A stretch of 64,000 nucleotides of DNA from Gracilibacter sp. BRH_c7a. GTDB lineage: Bacteria > Bacillota > Desulfitobacteriia > Desulfitobacteriales > Syntrophobotulaceae. The translations under genes were made by a program, and so were the position numbers. Shown here one piece after another: positions 50,357-60,316 of the stretch (positions within the stretch are counted from its first letter, which is position 1; the number at the start of each line of letters is the position of its first letter). The stretch is taken from assembly GCA_001516055.1 (NCBI GenBank), contig LOEZ01000017.1:81682-145681 (forward strand), read 5' to 3'. The notes under the pieces were generated by a model. It was given only the letters and a program-made list of their open reading frames with translations. It was not told the DNA's origin and did not search any database.

Positions 50357-50749
50357 TTATTTAAGGACAGAAGAATCATCCTCTTGTCCCAAGGTATCTG
50401 TGATAATTTCCCTAATACTTGAATTGATATTCTGTTGACGTTCCCAGGCTGAATCCCTAACAAAGTCTTCTTTGGTAACTCCATCAAGCAGGGACTGAAT
50501 CAGCAACAGTTTTTCTCTTTCATGAAGAAAACGGTCAATCAATCCCAATTTTTGTTCATACTCTTCCAGAATCTTTTCCGTCCGTTTAATCAGATCGTGA
50601 ACAGCCTGTCTACTAATACCCTCTTGCTCAGCTATCTCAGCAAGAGAATAGTCTCGTTGATAATAAAGATCCCATATCTTCCCCTGCTTATCTGTAAGCA
50701 AGGGACCATAAAAATCAAATAACAAAGCTTTTTCAGCAATTTCTTTCAT
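50357..50749 (-). CDS. ylxM: YlxM helix-turn-helix protein, SRP-associated
   Basis: The 130-residue protein has a sigma-like helix-turn-helix: [20 protein letters not shown], then [23 protein letters not shown]0122/YlxM is always upstream of ffh and stimulates SRP activity in streptococci. Confidence 0.93.
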   Translation of the reverse strand: MKEIAEKALLFDFYGPLLTDKQGKIWDLYYQRDYSLAEIAEQEGISRQAVHDLIKRTEKILEEYEQKLGLIDRFLHEREKLLLIQSLLDGVTKEDFVRDSAWERQQNINSSIREIITDTLGQEDDSSVLK

Positions 50750-50867
50750 CTATATCTCACGGTCCCACTGTAAAGTATTTTTGCTTTACACTTAAGTATT
50801 TTATCCTTACCTCTTAACTTTGTCAAGGAAGGCTGTAAGATCTTTAGTGACCATTCTATTTTAATCA

Positions 50868-52166
50868 CTATACTTCCCCAGCGATTCTCTTGGCTCTCAT
50901 TTCCACTTCAGCACAAATTCTTTGTTCATCGAGCGTCAAAAGCTTGCCATCTTGCATAAGGATTCGTCCATCTACCATCACCATGCTGACATCCCCACCA
51001 CGAGCACAATACACCAGGTGGGAAGGTATAGAGAACCTAGGATAGAAATGAGGCTGATCGAAATCCACCGAGATTAAATCAGCTTTGTATCCTGGAGCAA
51101 GTTTGCCCACATCATCAAGTCCCAATACCTTGGCACCACCAGTGGTGGCCATTTCTAAAACATCGTAGGCTTTTAAGCTTTCTGGTGAGACGATGAGTTT
51201 CTGCAAGAAGGAAGCAGACCGCATTTCCCCGAACATATCCAAATCATTGTTACTTGATGTCCCATCCGTGCCGATACTTACGTTTAAACCCTTAGCTAAC
51301 ATCTGAGGAATAGGTGCCGTCCCGCTATTTAATTTCATATTGCTTTCAGCATTATGAGCTATTCCTACATTGTACTTTTTCAGAATATCCATATCCTCAT
51401 CATCAACATAGACACAATGAGCGGCAACTACCTGGCCACCGAATAGTCCAAGGCTTTCAAGCCATTTCACTGGAGTAGTACCGTATCTCTCTTTGATAGT
51501 TGCTATCTCCGCTTGAGTCTCAGCTATATGAATGTTAATGCCTGAACCAAGCTTCTCCGCTTCCTGCTTAATTTTCTGGAGGAATTCACCGGTACAGGTA
51601 TAAGGTGCATGGGGACCAAGTAATACTTTTAATCTACCTTCACCAGCGTTATGAAACTTTTGAAATAGCTCAATCCCTTCTTGAAGAGACTTCTCACCAG
51701 CCTCCATATCCAGTCCTACCATCCCCCGAGATAACGAAGCCCGAGTCCCTGCCTCTAAGACTGCTTTAGCTGTCTCTTCCTGCATGATATACATATCTAA
51801 CATGGTCGTAGTCCCAGAACGGATCATCTCGCAAAGGGCAAGGGCACTTCCCCAATAAATATCTTCAGCAGTCATTTTAGCTTCGAAAGGCCAGACTTTT
51901 TGCTCCAACCAAGGCATAAGAGGCATATCATCTGCATAACCACGAAGCATGGTCATAGCTGCGTGGGTATGGGTATTAACCAGACCAGGCATAACGACAT
52001 GATTGCTCAGATCAATAACTCTCTCCGGAACGAAATCAGAAGGGGTAGACCCTCTTTCTCCAACCGCCACAATCCGGTCACCATCGATAGCAATCTCCCC
52101 CTGAGGATAGAAATCATCCGGACCTGTAATTGGCAGAATCATAGCTTTGATAAGATATTTAGGCAT
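50868..52166 (-). CDS. mtaD: 5-methylthioadenosine / S-adenosylhomocysteine deaminase-type amidohydrolase
   Basis: The 432-residue protein has metal ligands in MPGLVNTHTHAAMTMLRGYA, NIHIAETQAEI, VAAHCVYVDD and IGTDGTSSNNDLDMFGE. HNAESNMKLNSG is typical of MtaD/SsnA-like deaminases. It would deaminate MTA or SAH to inosyl products in SAM salvage. Related enzymes act on other purine-like substrates, so the substrate is probable, not proven. Confidence 0.9.
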   Translation of the reverse strand: MPKYLIKAMILPITGPDDFYPQGEIAIDGDRIVAVGERGSTPSDFVPERVIDLSNHVVMPGLVNTHTHAAMTMLRGYADDMPLMPWLEQKVWPFEAKMTAEDIYWGSALALCEMIRSGTTTMLDMYIMQEETAKAVLEAGTRASLSRGMVGLDMEAGEKSLQEGIELFQKFHNAGEGRLKVLLGPHAPYTCTGEFLQKIKQEAEKLGSGINIHIAETQAEIATIKERYGTTPVKWLESLGLFGGQVVAAHCVYVDDEDMDILKKYNVGIAHNAESNMKLNSGTAPIPQMLAKGLNVSIGTDGTSSNNDLDMFGEMRSASFLQKLIVSPESLKAYDVLEMATTGGAKVLGLDDVGKLAPGYKADLISVDFDQPHFYPRFSIPSHLVYCARGGDVSMVMVDGRILMQDGKLLTLDEQRICAEVEMRAKRIAGEV

Positions 52167-52520
52167 CTGGCTTCCCTACCTTCATAATCAAATTTAGTTA
52201 TCTGTAAAACATAAAACAATATACTATTATAAGTCATCACAGTCCCATAAATTAAAAATTCCCTTAGCATTGCCAAAAGAACACATAATATATATTTTAA
52301 ATTCAAACAAATTTTTATATAACTATCTTCTTTAGTTTTAGAAAAAAATACTCCTCTAATTTAATTATACCACAAGCTTTTTCTAAATAATATTCTTATA
52401 ATTATCGTTATTTATGTGTAACATAGGATTGGAAATCATTAGCGCAACCCGCTAAAACCATGGGTCATAAAGGTAATTGAACCAGTGGTCAAAGATTTAC
52501 TTCAAATAGGGGGATGTATA
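52167..52520. other. Divergent AT-rich intergenic region, mtaD-helD
   Basis: I see no gene in these 354 bases. It must hold the promoters of the leftward mtaD and rightward helD genes; no clear consensus pair stands out. Confidence 0.4.
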
Positions 52521-54773
52521 TTGGAGCAGAGTCAGTTGGAACAAGATTTTGAAAACAAGCGTTTGGAGCAAACAATAGTAATCGCCAAGGAACAATTGTC
52601 TTTGGCCAGACTAAGGTGCGCGGATAATAAAGCCGCCATTATTTCTGCTAAGAAAGATATGTGGGAAGATAGTTCTCATTCCATAGGAAACCTTTGGTCA
52701 CTGGAAAACTTATACGAGCTTGCAGAGTTAAGCCAATACGCCAATCAAGTGTCGGAAAAGCTCTCGGAATATGACCGGGATGCCGATAGGATACTGGTTC
52801 TAGAGAGATTGATTAATTCACCCTACTTTGCGCGGATCGATTTTAATTTCGATGGCGAGGATACCTTCGAGAATATCTATATCGGAAGGTCTTCTCTCAA
52901 GGATGACAAAACCCATGAAATTTATGTATATGATTGGAGATCTCCCATATCAAGTGTCTTTTACCGTTTTGGCACAGGGAAAGTGTTCTATGAGTCCCCC
53001 AGCGGAAAAATAACAGGAGAGGTTAATTTAAAACGTCAATATGAGATCAGAAAGGGAAAATTAAAATATTTTTTTGACGCAGAGATACAAATCATAGATG
53101 AATTTTTGCGAAAAATGCTTTCTCAAAATGCTTCCTCTAAAATGAAAACCATAGTAGAGACCATACAGAAAGACCAGGATATGATAATACGCGATATGGA
53201 AATGGATCTGCTAATGGTCCAAGGAGCTGCGGGAAGCGGCAAAACCTCAGTTGCGCTCCATCGCGTAGCCTATCTGATGTATCAGGGGCTGTCGGCTAAG
53301 TTATCTTGTAACGATATCGTCATTATCTCCCCCAATACGCTATTTGAACGCTACATTTCTAATGTCTTGCCTGAACTGGGAGAAAAGAATGTCAATTCTT
53401 TCGTATTTGAAGAAATACTTAGTAAAGTTTTGCAGAGTGAAACTATACAAACCAGGAATCATTTTTTAGAATGTCTACTCTCTTCTGACAATCAATCCGA
53501 CAGAGCTATCTTAAAAAGCAGCATGGCGTTTAAGAGTTCCAGCCAATTTGCAGAAATATTAAAACGGTTTATTAACGACCTTCCACATCATTGGATCCCT
53601 TTTGATGATATCTTTTATGATGAAAACTGTGTTGCAACCCGGCAATTATTAAAAGATAAAATACTAAAGGGAAATAAAGAATCTCTCTTGGGCTTTCGTT
53701 TGAAGCAATTGGAAAATTCTATTTTGAAATTAGTCCACAAACAGAAAAAAAATCGTTTAGAAAAGTTAAGAATACTCATAAGGGAACAGTCAGCGTATGA
53801 CTCTGAAGTGGAAGCAGCAGCTCGTCTGTTATCCATTCACGAAAGCTCAGCTTTGATTAAGAAAATACGACATTTTACAGAACTTGACTGTATTGATCTT
53901 TATCGAAAGTTATTTAGTGATAAAAACTGCTTTTATCGTTTAGCTAAAGGTCTTCAGTTACCAGATAATATTGAGGAGATTATTGACTTTACCTGTGGAA
54001 ATCTGGAAAAGGATTATTTGAGATATGACGATGCCCTTGCACTTGTTTTTCTCCATTTAAATACGAAAGGCTTTACGGACTATCAAAATATTAAGCAGGT
54101 CGTCATAGACGAAGCTCAGGATTATTATCCCCTTCATTTCGAAATACTTAATTCTCTGTTTCCCAAATCCCGCTATACAATTTTAGGAGATATCCATCAA
54201 ACTATAGGAAAACAGGAAGATTTATCACTCTATGACCAAGTAAGCAAAATATTAAATAAAACAAAATCCACACTCGTGACTTTAGATAAAAGCTTTCGTT
54301 CAACCAATGAAATATTGATGTTTAGCACTAAATTCCTTAACCCAGGATTTAACCTCAATAGTTTCAGCAGGAAAGGAGATGTGCCGGCAGTCTTAACAGC
54401 CCAAAGCAGATCCGCTCTCGATAATCTAATAATCACTGAAGTTGAAACTTGCAAGGAAAAGGATTATCAATCCATAGGGTTAATCTGTAAAACTGAACGA
54501 GACGCTATTTACCTATATGAGCGGTTAAAGGACCGAATCGATATTCAGCTGATAAAAAGCAACATTGAAATTGACTTGAAAGGAGTATTCATCATACCCG
54601 TGTATATGTCGAAAGGGCTAGAGTTTGATGCTGTATTGATCTGTGATGTGGACAAAGATCATTTTAACAGCGAAGATGACAAAAACCTCTTATATATTGC
54701 CTGTACAAGGGCTCTTCATAGAGTCAACCTTTTTTACATCGGAGACATCAGCCCTTTGTTGCAGTCCAAGTAA
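52521..54773 (+). CDS. helD: HelD-type superfamily 1 helicase (RNA polymerase recycling factor)
   Basis: TTG at 52521 is chosen as start (MEQSQLEQDFENKRLEQTIV, 751 residues) because GGGGGATG precedes it. An N-terminal coiled coil (about 1-75) is followed by an SF1 core: Walker A GAAGSGKTSVALHRVAY, motif II VVIDEAQDYYP, and C-terminal YMSKGLEFDAVLI and YIACTRALHRV. HelD removes stalled RNA polymerase from DNA and in some species protects against rifampicin. It is alone in its transcription unit. Confidence 0.92.
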   Translation: MEQSQLEQDFENKRLEQTIVIAKEQLSLARLRCADNKAAIISAKKDMWEDSSHSIGNLWSLENLYELAELSQYANQVSEKLSEYDRDADRILVLERLINSPYFARIDFNFDGEDTFENIYIGRSSLKDDKTHEIYVYDWRSPISSVFYRFGTGKVFYESPSGKITGEVNLKRQYEIRKGKLKYFFDAEIQIIDEFLRKMLSQNASSKMKTIVETIQKDQDMIIRDMEMDLLMVQGAAGSGKTSVALHRVAYLMYQGLSAKLSCNDIVIISPNTLFERYISNVLPELGEKNVNSFVFEEILSKVLQSETIQTRNHFLECLLSSDNQSDRAILKSSMAFKSSSQFAEILKRFINDLPHHWIPFDDIFYDENCVATRQLLKDKILKGNKESLLGFRLKQLENSILKLVHKQKKNRLEKLRILIREQSAYDSEVEAAARLLSIHESSALIKKIRHFTELDCIDLYRKLFSDKNCFYRLAKGLQLPDNIEEIIDFTCGNLEKDYLRYDDALALVFLHLNTKGFTDYQNIKQVVIDEAQDYYPLHFEILNSLFPKSRYTILGDIHQTIGKQEDLSLYDQVSKILNKTKSTLVTLDKSFRSTNEILMFSTKFLNPGFNLNSFSRKGDVPAVLTAQSRSALDNLIITEVETCKEKDYQSIGLICKTERDAIYLYERLKDRIDIQLIKSNIEIDLKGVFIIPVYMSKGLEFDAVLICDVDKDHFNSEDDKNLLYIACTRALHRVNLFYIGDISPLLQSK

Positions 54774-54883
54774 ATTCCAGCTATAACGAAGTTAACTTGT
54801 CGACCGTCCCCACGTGCGTTTTATCGGTAAGTATCCGTACCACTCTCACCTATTAGTAAGATGCATGAAGATGATGAGGCTAT

Positions 54884-54915
54884 AAAAATAGCACCTGCTC
54901 TAATCAGCAGATGCT
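54884..54915 (-). terminator. Intrinsic terminator after the small gene at 54945
   Basis: AGCACCTGCT and AGCAGATGCT pair at nine of ten positions. On the minus strand ATTTTTATAG follows. Confidence 0.8.
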
Positions 54916-54944
54916 TCCTGTTTCTTCAACATCATTTCTTGCAA

Positions 54945-55058
54945 TTAATATGTTTTTTTAGGCTTTTTCACTCGAGCTGTTGAAGTAGATGTTGGGTCAA
55001 TAGTACTTGTTTCGGCCTTCTTCTTTTCTTCCTTTTTCTTAGGACTTTTATCTCCCAT
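54945..55058 (-). CDS. Small basic conserved protein (37 residues)
   Basis: The frame MGDKSPKKKEEKKKAETSTI, then DPTSTSTARVKKPKKTY, lies between a GGGGTAGTTTAC leader and a terminator. Short MGDKSPKKK-type proteins occur in many bacteria, often unannotated. They are lysine-rich and probably disordered. Role unknown. Confidence 0.7.
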   Translation of the reverse strand: MGDKSPKKKEEKKKAETSTIDPTSTSTARVKKPKKTY

Positions 55059-55274
55059 GTAAACTACCCCCTATCACTCATTAGCTTAAGTATACTCTAT
55101 TACAGATATTACTGCCAGCAGCCGAACAGCTAAAAATTATCTGGATCACTCAATAAACACTCGTAGGATCCCTTTACACAACCCTACCTCGTTATTGTTA
55201 CCTATATAAACGGATTCCAACTATCTTAAACTAGCACTTCAACTGGTAAAATAAATTACTTTAAAAGGAACCTT

Positions 55275-55982
55275 TTACCTATTGTGAGAGATTCCTAAAG
55301 CTGATATCACGCCGCATTCTTTCAGTTCCCTTATCGAGCGCAAGATGATGTAGGTAAAGAAAAGCACTGAGTATAATGCGGCTGTGAGGTTTATTGATGA
55401 CCTGCTGCCGTAAAGGACCGCTGGCATGAGGTATAAAAGAGCGTGTATAAAGATGAGAAGAAAGAAGGGATAGGCAAGACGCTGCACATGTTTCCAGCTT
55501 CTTGCCGTCATTTTCTTCCTGACAAAAGTAAAAGAGGTTATGGTTAGCACAGCAAGCATTACCACCACAACGAATGACAGGAGGATCATAGCAACCATTT
55601 TGGGTGATGCTTCTACAAATCCACTCCTAATGTGTTGGATAAAGGGGGAGACATAACCAATGACATGACCGCAAGCAAGTATGCTTCCAATAATAGAAAG
55701 CTCGCTTCTGATTGGATTAAGGTACAATCTGATTTTGGAACTAGGTGATAATACACCTATAAACATGACGATTGTAAAAAAGCTCGTGGCTAAGTGGCAT
55801 TTTTTAATAAACGTAAGCAGGTATTTCCACACCAAAACGGGTGCTCCATAGGCACAGGCATACAGATACCAGCCTACCAATGCAGCCCCGAGCAGATAGA
55901 ATACAAGCGGGTGGCGCTTTATTGCCTCTTTAAAAATTACTGTAAACACAGATGTATAAAATAGCGCAATCAAGAAATCCAT
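55275..55982 (-). CDS. Ferric-reductase-like heme membrane protein
   Basis: I choose MDFLIALFYTSVFTVIFKEA (235 residues) at 55982, behind AGAGGAGT. Six or seven hydrophobic helices are visible. Histidines in HLATSFFTIVMFIGVL, ACGHVIGY and KHVQRLAYPFFLLIFIHALL are placed as in MsrQ/YedZ-type ferric-reductase-like proteins that bind b-type heme. No partner reductase gene is adjacent. Electron transfer is inferred. Confidence 0.75.
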   Translation of the reverse strand: MDFLIALFYTSVFTVIFKEAIKRHPLVFYLLGAALVGWYLYACAYGAPVLVWKYLLTFIKKCHLATSFFTIVMFIGVLSPSSKIRLYLNPIRSELSIIGSILACGHVIGYVSPFIQHIRSGFVEASPKMVAMILLSFVVVVMLAVLTITSFTFVRKKMTARSWKHVQRLAYPFFLLIFIHALLYLMPAVLYGSRSSINLTAALYSVLFFTYIILRSIRELKECGVISALGISHNR

Positions 55983-56006
55983 TTCATTACTCCTCTCTAG
56001 AAACAC

Positions 56007-56361
56007 AACTTCCCCCTCAATTGGGAACTTCTTCTTGATGTATAATGCACTATGTTAAAATTTATATTATATTTTCTTTCTATTAATATATTTAATTATT
56101 TTTCCACTAGTATTGCTCCGAAGGGTATCAAAGATAGATATGCAATTCAAATATATTAATACCTCTATGAAATGGTATTTTAAACATGTAAAAGATATAC
56201 CCTTCCATTATATGTTAATTAGCTTCTAATAACAAAGAAATTAGCTTTTTAGCTATTACATGAATCAAAATAGGAATAATATCAAATTTCAACCAATCCA
56301 GCAACCGCATACATTGAAACTTTACTGGTTTCCGAATTAAATGCTAAACTACAAAGTGAAT
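56007..56361. other. Intergenic region, nothing recognised
   Basis: This is AT-rich and without a convincing frame or repeat. It contains the upstream region of the leftward gene ending at 55275. Confidence 0.4.
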
Positions 56362-56898
56362 TTAGACCCTTAGCGAGCCACGGAAACCCCTGGCTGCATA
56401 GTAGGATTCTGCGCCATTGTGGTACATAAAGACAGTGTCGTAGCGACGATCACAAAAGACGGCTCCTCCAAGTTTTCTAATATTAGCAGGTGTTTTCACC
56501 CAACTCGATGTTTTCGTATCAAAATTTCCAAGTTTCTGCAGATCCCGGTATTGTTCTTCCGTTAAAAGCTCAATGCCCATGGCAGCAGCCATATCAATAG
56601 CGTTATTCTCTGGCTTATGTTCTTTCCTCGACTCCAGCGCTTCACGGTCGTAACAAACACTTCTGCGGCCTTTAGGACTTTCTGCCGAACAATCATAAAA
56701 AGTGTATTCGTCCGATGTTTCATCATAGCCAACAACATCCGGTTCACCGCCGGTTCTTTCCATTTCATTGAGTGACCACAGTTTTTCAGTATTAGCTTCC
56801 AGCTTTGTTTGTAATTTAGTCCATTCAAGCCCTTTATGGCGGTTAATGTTTTTCTCAAAACGGGCTTGCAACTCTCCAAGTAGTTCTACGTTTGACAT
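56362..56898 (-). CDS. DUF4256 protein
   Basis: The 178-residue protein has the characteristic LWSLNEMERTGGEPDVVGYD, then FYDCSAESPKGRRSVCYDRE, then GGAVFCDRRYDTVFMYHNGA. DUF4256 proteins are widespread in bacteria with no assigned function. GGGGGAAACTACCT precedes the ATG. Confidence 0.85.
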   Translation of the reverse strand: MSNVELLGELQARFEKNINRHKGLEWTKLQTKLEANTEKLWSLNEMERTGGEPDVVGYDETSDEYTFYDCSAESPKGRRSVCYDREALESRKEHKPENNAIDMAAAMGIELLTEEQYRDLQKLGNFDTKTSSWVKTPANIRKLGGAVFCDRRYDTVFMYHNGAESYYAARGFRGSLRV

Positions 56899-57123
56899 AG
56901 GTAGTTTCCCCCTTTATGTTCTCTTTGACTAAACCACTTATGTTCTAAGTCCATTTTCATTTTTCTTCGTAACTGTGGCATACCTACCATCATTTACACT
57001 TTTTTTAGTTATTGTTCCTGTAAAGAAGATAAGTATTCTTTTCATTAAACTTTTCCTATTGCTTTATTTCAATTGTTATTTCAAATGTTTTTCTTCCTAA
57101 ATTGTCAGCCCCCTGATATATGC

Positions 57124-57405
57124 CTATATTGCTATTGGTTCTTTTACCTCTGGACATGTATTGTAAAGTTCTTCGGGATCTAAGTTCAGACAGTCATAAG
57201 GATCAAAATTTCCTGATAAATCCCACGCCAAAGTATCGTTTAATACAGTACAAGAATTCTTGAATAAATCTAGATTTTGGAGTTGCACGAAAACTTCCTT
57301 TTTTATTAGCTCTGAAGCATCAAACAATTTGATCTTCCCGTCCGCAAAGTAAATATACACTTTGTAGTCATTAGTTGGTACTACTTGTAAGACCTTATGA
57401 AACAT
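57124..57405 (-). CDS. DUF2442 protein
   Basis: The 93-residue protein follows the DUF2442 layout: VVPTNDYKVYIYFADGKIKL, then LAWDLSGNFDPYDCLNLDPE. DUF2442 is often paired with DUF4160, as in toxin-antitoxin-like gene pairs; here the DUF4160 neighbour is only a remnant. Confidence 0.85.
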   Translation of the reverse strand: MFHKVLQVVPTNDYKVYIYFADGKIKLFDASELIKKEVFVQLQNLDLFKNSCTVLNDTLAWDLSGNFDPYDCLNLDPEELYNTCPEVKEPIAI

Positions 57406-57414
57406 AGCACCTCC

Positions 57415-57600
57415 TTAAATCAATGGACTAATCTTAATAAACTGATTATTGCCACGTCCATTTTCCCAATTAGTCATCAACTCATCTTTATGAATTTGGC
57501 ACCAAGCAAGTACAAGTTTGAGCTGCTTCGATGGAAAAATCCCTTTCAAAACTGTTGTATTCTGAACGAAAATAATCCTTACTCCTTGATAACTGTTAGG
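57415..57600 (-). pseudogene. DUF4160 remnant
   Basis: The minus-strand frame encodes KGIFPSKQLKLVLAWCQIHK, then DELMTNWENGRGNNQFIKIS and a stop nine bases before the DUF2442 start. This is the C-terminal part of DUF4160. No N-terminal part or start is present, so the gene is truncated. Confidence 0.7.
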
Positions 57601-57629
57601 AGATTATAAGGTTTCCAAACTTGGATACA

Positions 57630-57758
57630 TTACTCTTTTTTATTGTTTAGACTATCATTTATCTTTTGAAGTTGTATTTCAACGATTTGGAAACCTGTTT
57701 TGATGTTCCAAGCAATTATTATTAATAAGACCAATATTCCCAATACAATAATCTCCAC
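57630..57758 (-). CDS. Small single-span membrane peptide (42 residues)
   Basis: GTG 57758 has a strong AAAAAGGAGGAATAAGAC leader. The frame gives MEIIVLGILVLLIIIAWNIK, then TGFQIVEIQLQKINDSLNNK. It has one hydrophobic span and an amphipathic tail. It was probably missed by length cut-offs. Function unknown. Confidence 0.65.
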   Translation of the reverse strand: MEIIVLGILVLLIIIAWNIKTGFQIVEIQLQKINDSLNNKKE

Positions 57759-58484
57759 GTCTTATTCCTCCTTTTTATCTTCTATTATTTTAATGCAGAA
57801 TTTGTTTATAAACGCTTATTGCCAATAAAATAATGTATAAGGCTAATCATCCAACAATGATTGGTATTCATTAGGTAGTAATTTTAATATATTAACTGTA
57901 AATGGTTTTGAATATTCTAGAAGCTGTAAAATAAATCTCATAGTCGATAGATGAACTTACTAGTTAAATGATTGATGGTTATAACAGAAAGACAAAGGCT
58001 TAAAATTGAAGCAATTATGAATTTCTATTTCATGTAAACCTCCAGAAGCGACCAGTGCGTGTTTCTTGGTTGTGCTTATAATTCCTTAAGTATCCATTCC
58101 GAAATTATTGTTAGCACCTGTTCAGGTAGTTTATTTAAAATTGATACTATTATTATAGAGTAAGAGTAGATAAGTTACTTGAGGGCAGAACGGGCGGCTG
58201 CCACGCCACTTTGACGTGGTCTTTCAAGAGATGTAGGGTTGCCAACCTACCAAGTAACTTATCTTTCGATAGATTATTCGTATGCAGTTGCCCCATCCCT
58301 TTCTTTTTTATTTTTTGTTTAAAATAGTCAAGCGAAACACGATGTTGAACTTGAATTAATCCAGATATAAGTATGCTTAAATGCCGCCATCAGGGGCCAA
58401 TCGGAGCGGAGCAAAATTTATAGTACAGTGAGCGAGCGAACCACAAATTTTATGCATCGAAGCTTGGTCTTTTGCATGGTTTTG
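57759..58484. other. 725-bp region without genes, with two structured elements
   Basis: No convincing frame. It holds the 97-bp element at 58168-58264 and a 71-base imperfect hairpin at 58397-58467 (CCAA ... TTGG, inner AAAATTT/AAATTTT) just after the kinase stop. Confidence 0.5.
58168..58264. repeat. 97-bp structured element with 14-bp perfect terminal inverted repeats
   Basis: AGATAAGTTACTTG (58168-58181) and CAAGTAACTTATCT (58251-58264) are exact complements. The interior is GC-rich and can form CCACG/CGTGG and GTAGG-GTT/AACCTAC hairpins, giving a three-way junction. It could be a MITE, an RNA or a terminator-like device. Confidence 0.6.
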
Positions 58485-58967
58485 TTATGCGTGTTTCTCA
58501 ATCTTAATCACATTAAATCCCTCGTCTAATCCTGGCTCTACAAAATATTTTGTGACTTGATTAAACATCTCTTCTGTATCCGTCGTAGATCTTTCTGGTT
58601 GCTCGTCTCGCCTATTAGATATTTGCTTAAGACATATTTCATTTGACACATCCAGGTATATTAGCTCATGAGGAGCGTTAATCTCTTTATATATACTTTT
58701 AATCCATTCTCTCTGCGCAATTGTATTTGCAGGAAAGTCCAATACAACATTTGTTCCTGTAACGAGAATACCTTGAACAGTGTTTTTTACTAACGGTTTA
58801 ATCCTGTTCGAGTATTTAATATAATCATTTAATGAACGAATTTTATTCGGGTAAAGTGTTTCCAACCACACATCTTCAGACAATAAAACTCCGTTTCTTT
58901 CCTGCGCTATTTCTTTGGACTTAGTAGATTTCCCTGCTCCCATTTTCCCGCAAAAAAAGATCAACAT
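58485..58967 (-). CDS. AAA_33-type P-loop kinase-like protein
   Basis: The start at 58967 (MLIFFCGKMGAGKSTKSKEI, 160 residues) has AGGAGAAGTTGGA. Walker A is GKMGAGKST. The later VVLDFPANTIAQREWIKSIY, then LIYLDVSNEICLKQISNRRD (lid arginines) are typical of small zeta-toxin/AAA_33 kinases that phosphorylate small molecules or antibiotics. Substrate unknown. Confidence 0.8.
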   Translation of the reverse strand: MLIFFCGKMGAGKSTKSKEIAQERNGVLLSEDVWLETLYPNKIRSLNDYIKYSNRIKPLVKNTVQGILVTGTNVVLDFPANTIAQREWIKSIYKEINAPHELIYLDVSNEICLKQISNRRDEQPERSTTDTEEMFNQVTKYFVEPGLDEGFNVIKIEKHA

Positions 58968-59036
58968 TCCAACTTCTCCTATACCACCTGTCAAGATACA
59001 TGACCTCCTATTAAACTACCTTCTACAATATGGGAA

Positions 59037-59858
59037 TTATTTACTTACCATCTCAGCCCCAATGTACATAACAAAAACTCGGTGTGCCTCCCTGACACTT
59101 TTGAAAAGACCTGCAAGCTTAAACATTGTCCGGTAGCTTTTGGGCAGCATTTCAATTACGTTATCATCAGTCAAATATAGAGTCTTCAAATACTGTGCAC
59201 CCTCTATGTAACCTTCTATTTCCAAAGGGTTATCAACACCCCATTTAATCGAAGCACCTGTTTTATTCAAAGACGGATGATTCTTCGAACTTCTTGCCGT
59301 CAGCTTGGAGAATGCGTCGAAAACTATTGTGTAACTCTCAAACTTCAATTTAAGAGCACCGAAAAGTGCTTTTATCTCGTTTTCTGAAAGATACATAAAC
59401 AGCCCCTCTGCGATAACAAGCACCTCATTCTCAACCTGTTTAATGCTATCTATCCATTTGAGGTCTGTAACAGAGGAAGCAATGTATTTAAATTTTTCTG
59501 TTTCTTCATACAGCTCCTTCTTTATATCAATGACTTCAGGAAAATCCAAATCGTACCAAATTCTTACATGGGGTTTAAGACGCATAAATCGTGCATCAAG
59601 CCCGCAACCAAGATGCAAAACCAAGCTGTTTGGATTTATACTAATGAAGTCCTTGGCAAAATCGTCGATAATTGCTGCACGCATTGCAAGCATGACCTGT
59701 GTTTTTTTATGGATTTTCAACTTAGAGTAATCGTAGCTTAACTTGTCTATCGCTGTTTCAGCATAAGAGTCCTTAAAAACACCCATTTTACTCATCTTAG
59801 CTTTACCATAAAGAGGTATTATCAGAGTTTCCATTTCATTTTTTAACTGTATATTCAT
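59037..59858 (-). CDS. LCMT-type SAM-dependent O-methyltransferase
   Basis: The 273-residue protein has motif I LVLHLGCGLDARFMRLKP. It continues WYDLDFPEVIDIKKELY, then EVLVIAEGLFMYLSENEIKA, as in leucine carboxyl methyltransferase/Tcmp-like proteins of bacteria. GGAGGTTATCGT precedes the ATG. The substrate is probably a small carboxylate or polyketide-like molecule; not determinable. Confidence 0.85.
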   Translation of the reverse strand: MNIQLKNEMETLIIPLYGKAKMSKMGVFKDSYAETAIDKLSYDYSKLKIHKKTQVMLAMRAAIIDDFAKDFISINPNSLVLHLGCGLDARFMRLKPHVRIWYDLDFPEVIDIKKELYEETEKFKYIASSVTDLKWIDSIKQVENEVLVIAEGLFMYLSENEIKALFGALKLKFESYTIVFDAFSKLTARSSKNHPSLNKTGASIKWGVDNPLEIEGYIEGAQYLKTLYLTDDNVIEMLPKSYRTMFKLAGLFKSVREAHRVFVMYIGAEMVSK

Positions 59859-60041
59859 ACGATAACCTCCACAAATAGAATAACTTACATCGCAATATCC
59901 TATACAACTGCGAAGAAATACTGCAAATTCTTTTTGTCCGCGTCAAGGATGGCGCTGCCTTAAACATACTAACAAGCACCTGAATCACTATAGAATCGTA
60001 CGATATGAATACTGATTATGCTCATTTTTATCAAGATAGTA

Positions 60042-60308
60042 TTATCCGAAAAAGTAACCGATTACGGGACCAGCAAAAATGGCTAAATAGATAAGTGTAA
60101 TCCATGGCTGATAATCAATGTAGAATTCTTTGAAAGAAAGACTCCACGGATGTTTAATTATCACCCAACCAAAAACATCAAATACAATACAAATTCCTGC
60201 CCATATTACACCAGTAACAAGAGCTTCTTCAAGACTTGGTGCAGATAAACCTCGCATATATAGCCAACCGAATACAGAAAAAAGCGATGGGGCGATGGTA
60301 CGACCCAA
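60042..60308 (-). CDS. Small membrane protein, probably 5'-truncated
   Basis: The frame is open from just after the ridA stop and has only TTG at 60308 as start. The visible part (LEEALVTGVIWAGICIVFDV, then DYQPWITLIYLAIFAGPVIG) has three hydrophobic segments and looks like the C-terminal part of a longer membrane protein. The N-terminus may have been lost at the junction with ridA. Confidence 0.5.
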   Translation of the reverse strand: MGRTIAPSLFSVFGWLYMRGLSAPSLEEALVTGVIWAGICIVFDVFGWVIIKHPWSLSFKEFYIDYQPWITLIYLAIFAGPVIGYFFG

Positions 60309-60316
60309 ACAAATGT

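Noticed and set aside
56562..56879. Alternative frame inside DUF4256
   Set aside because: Shadow of a clear family member in another frame.
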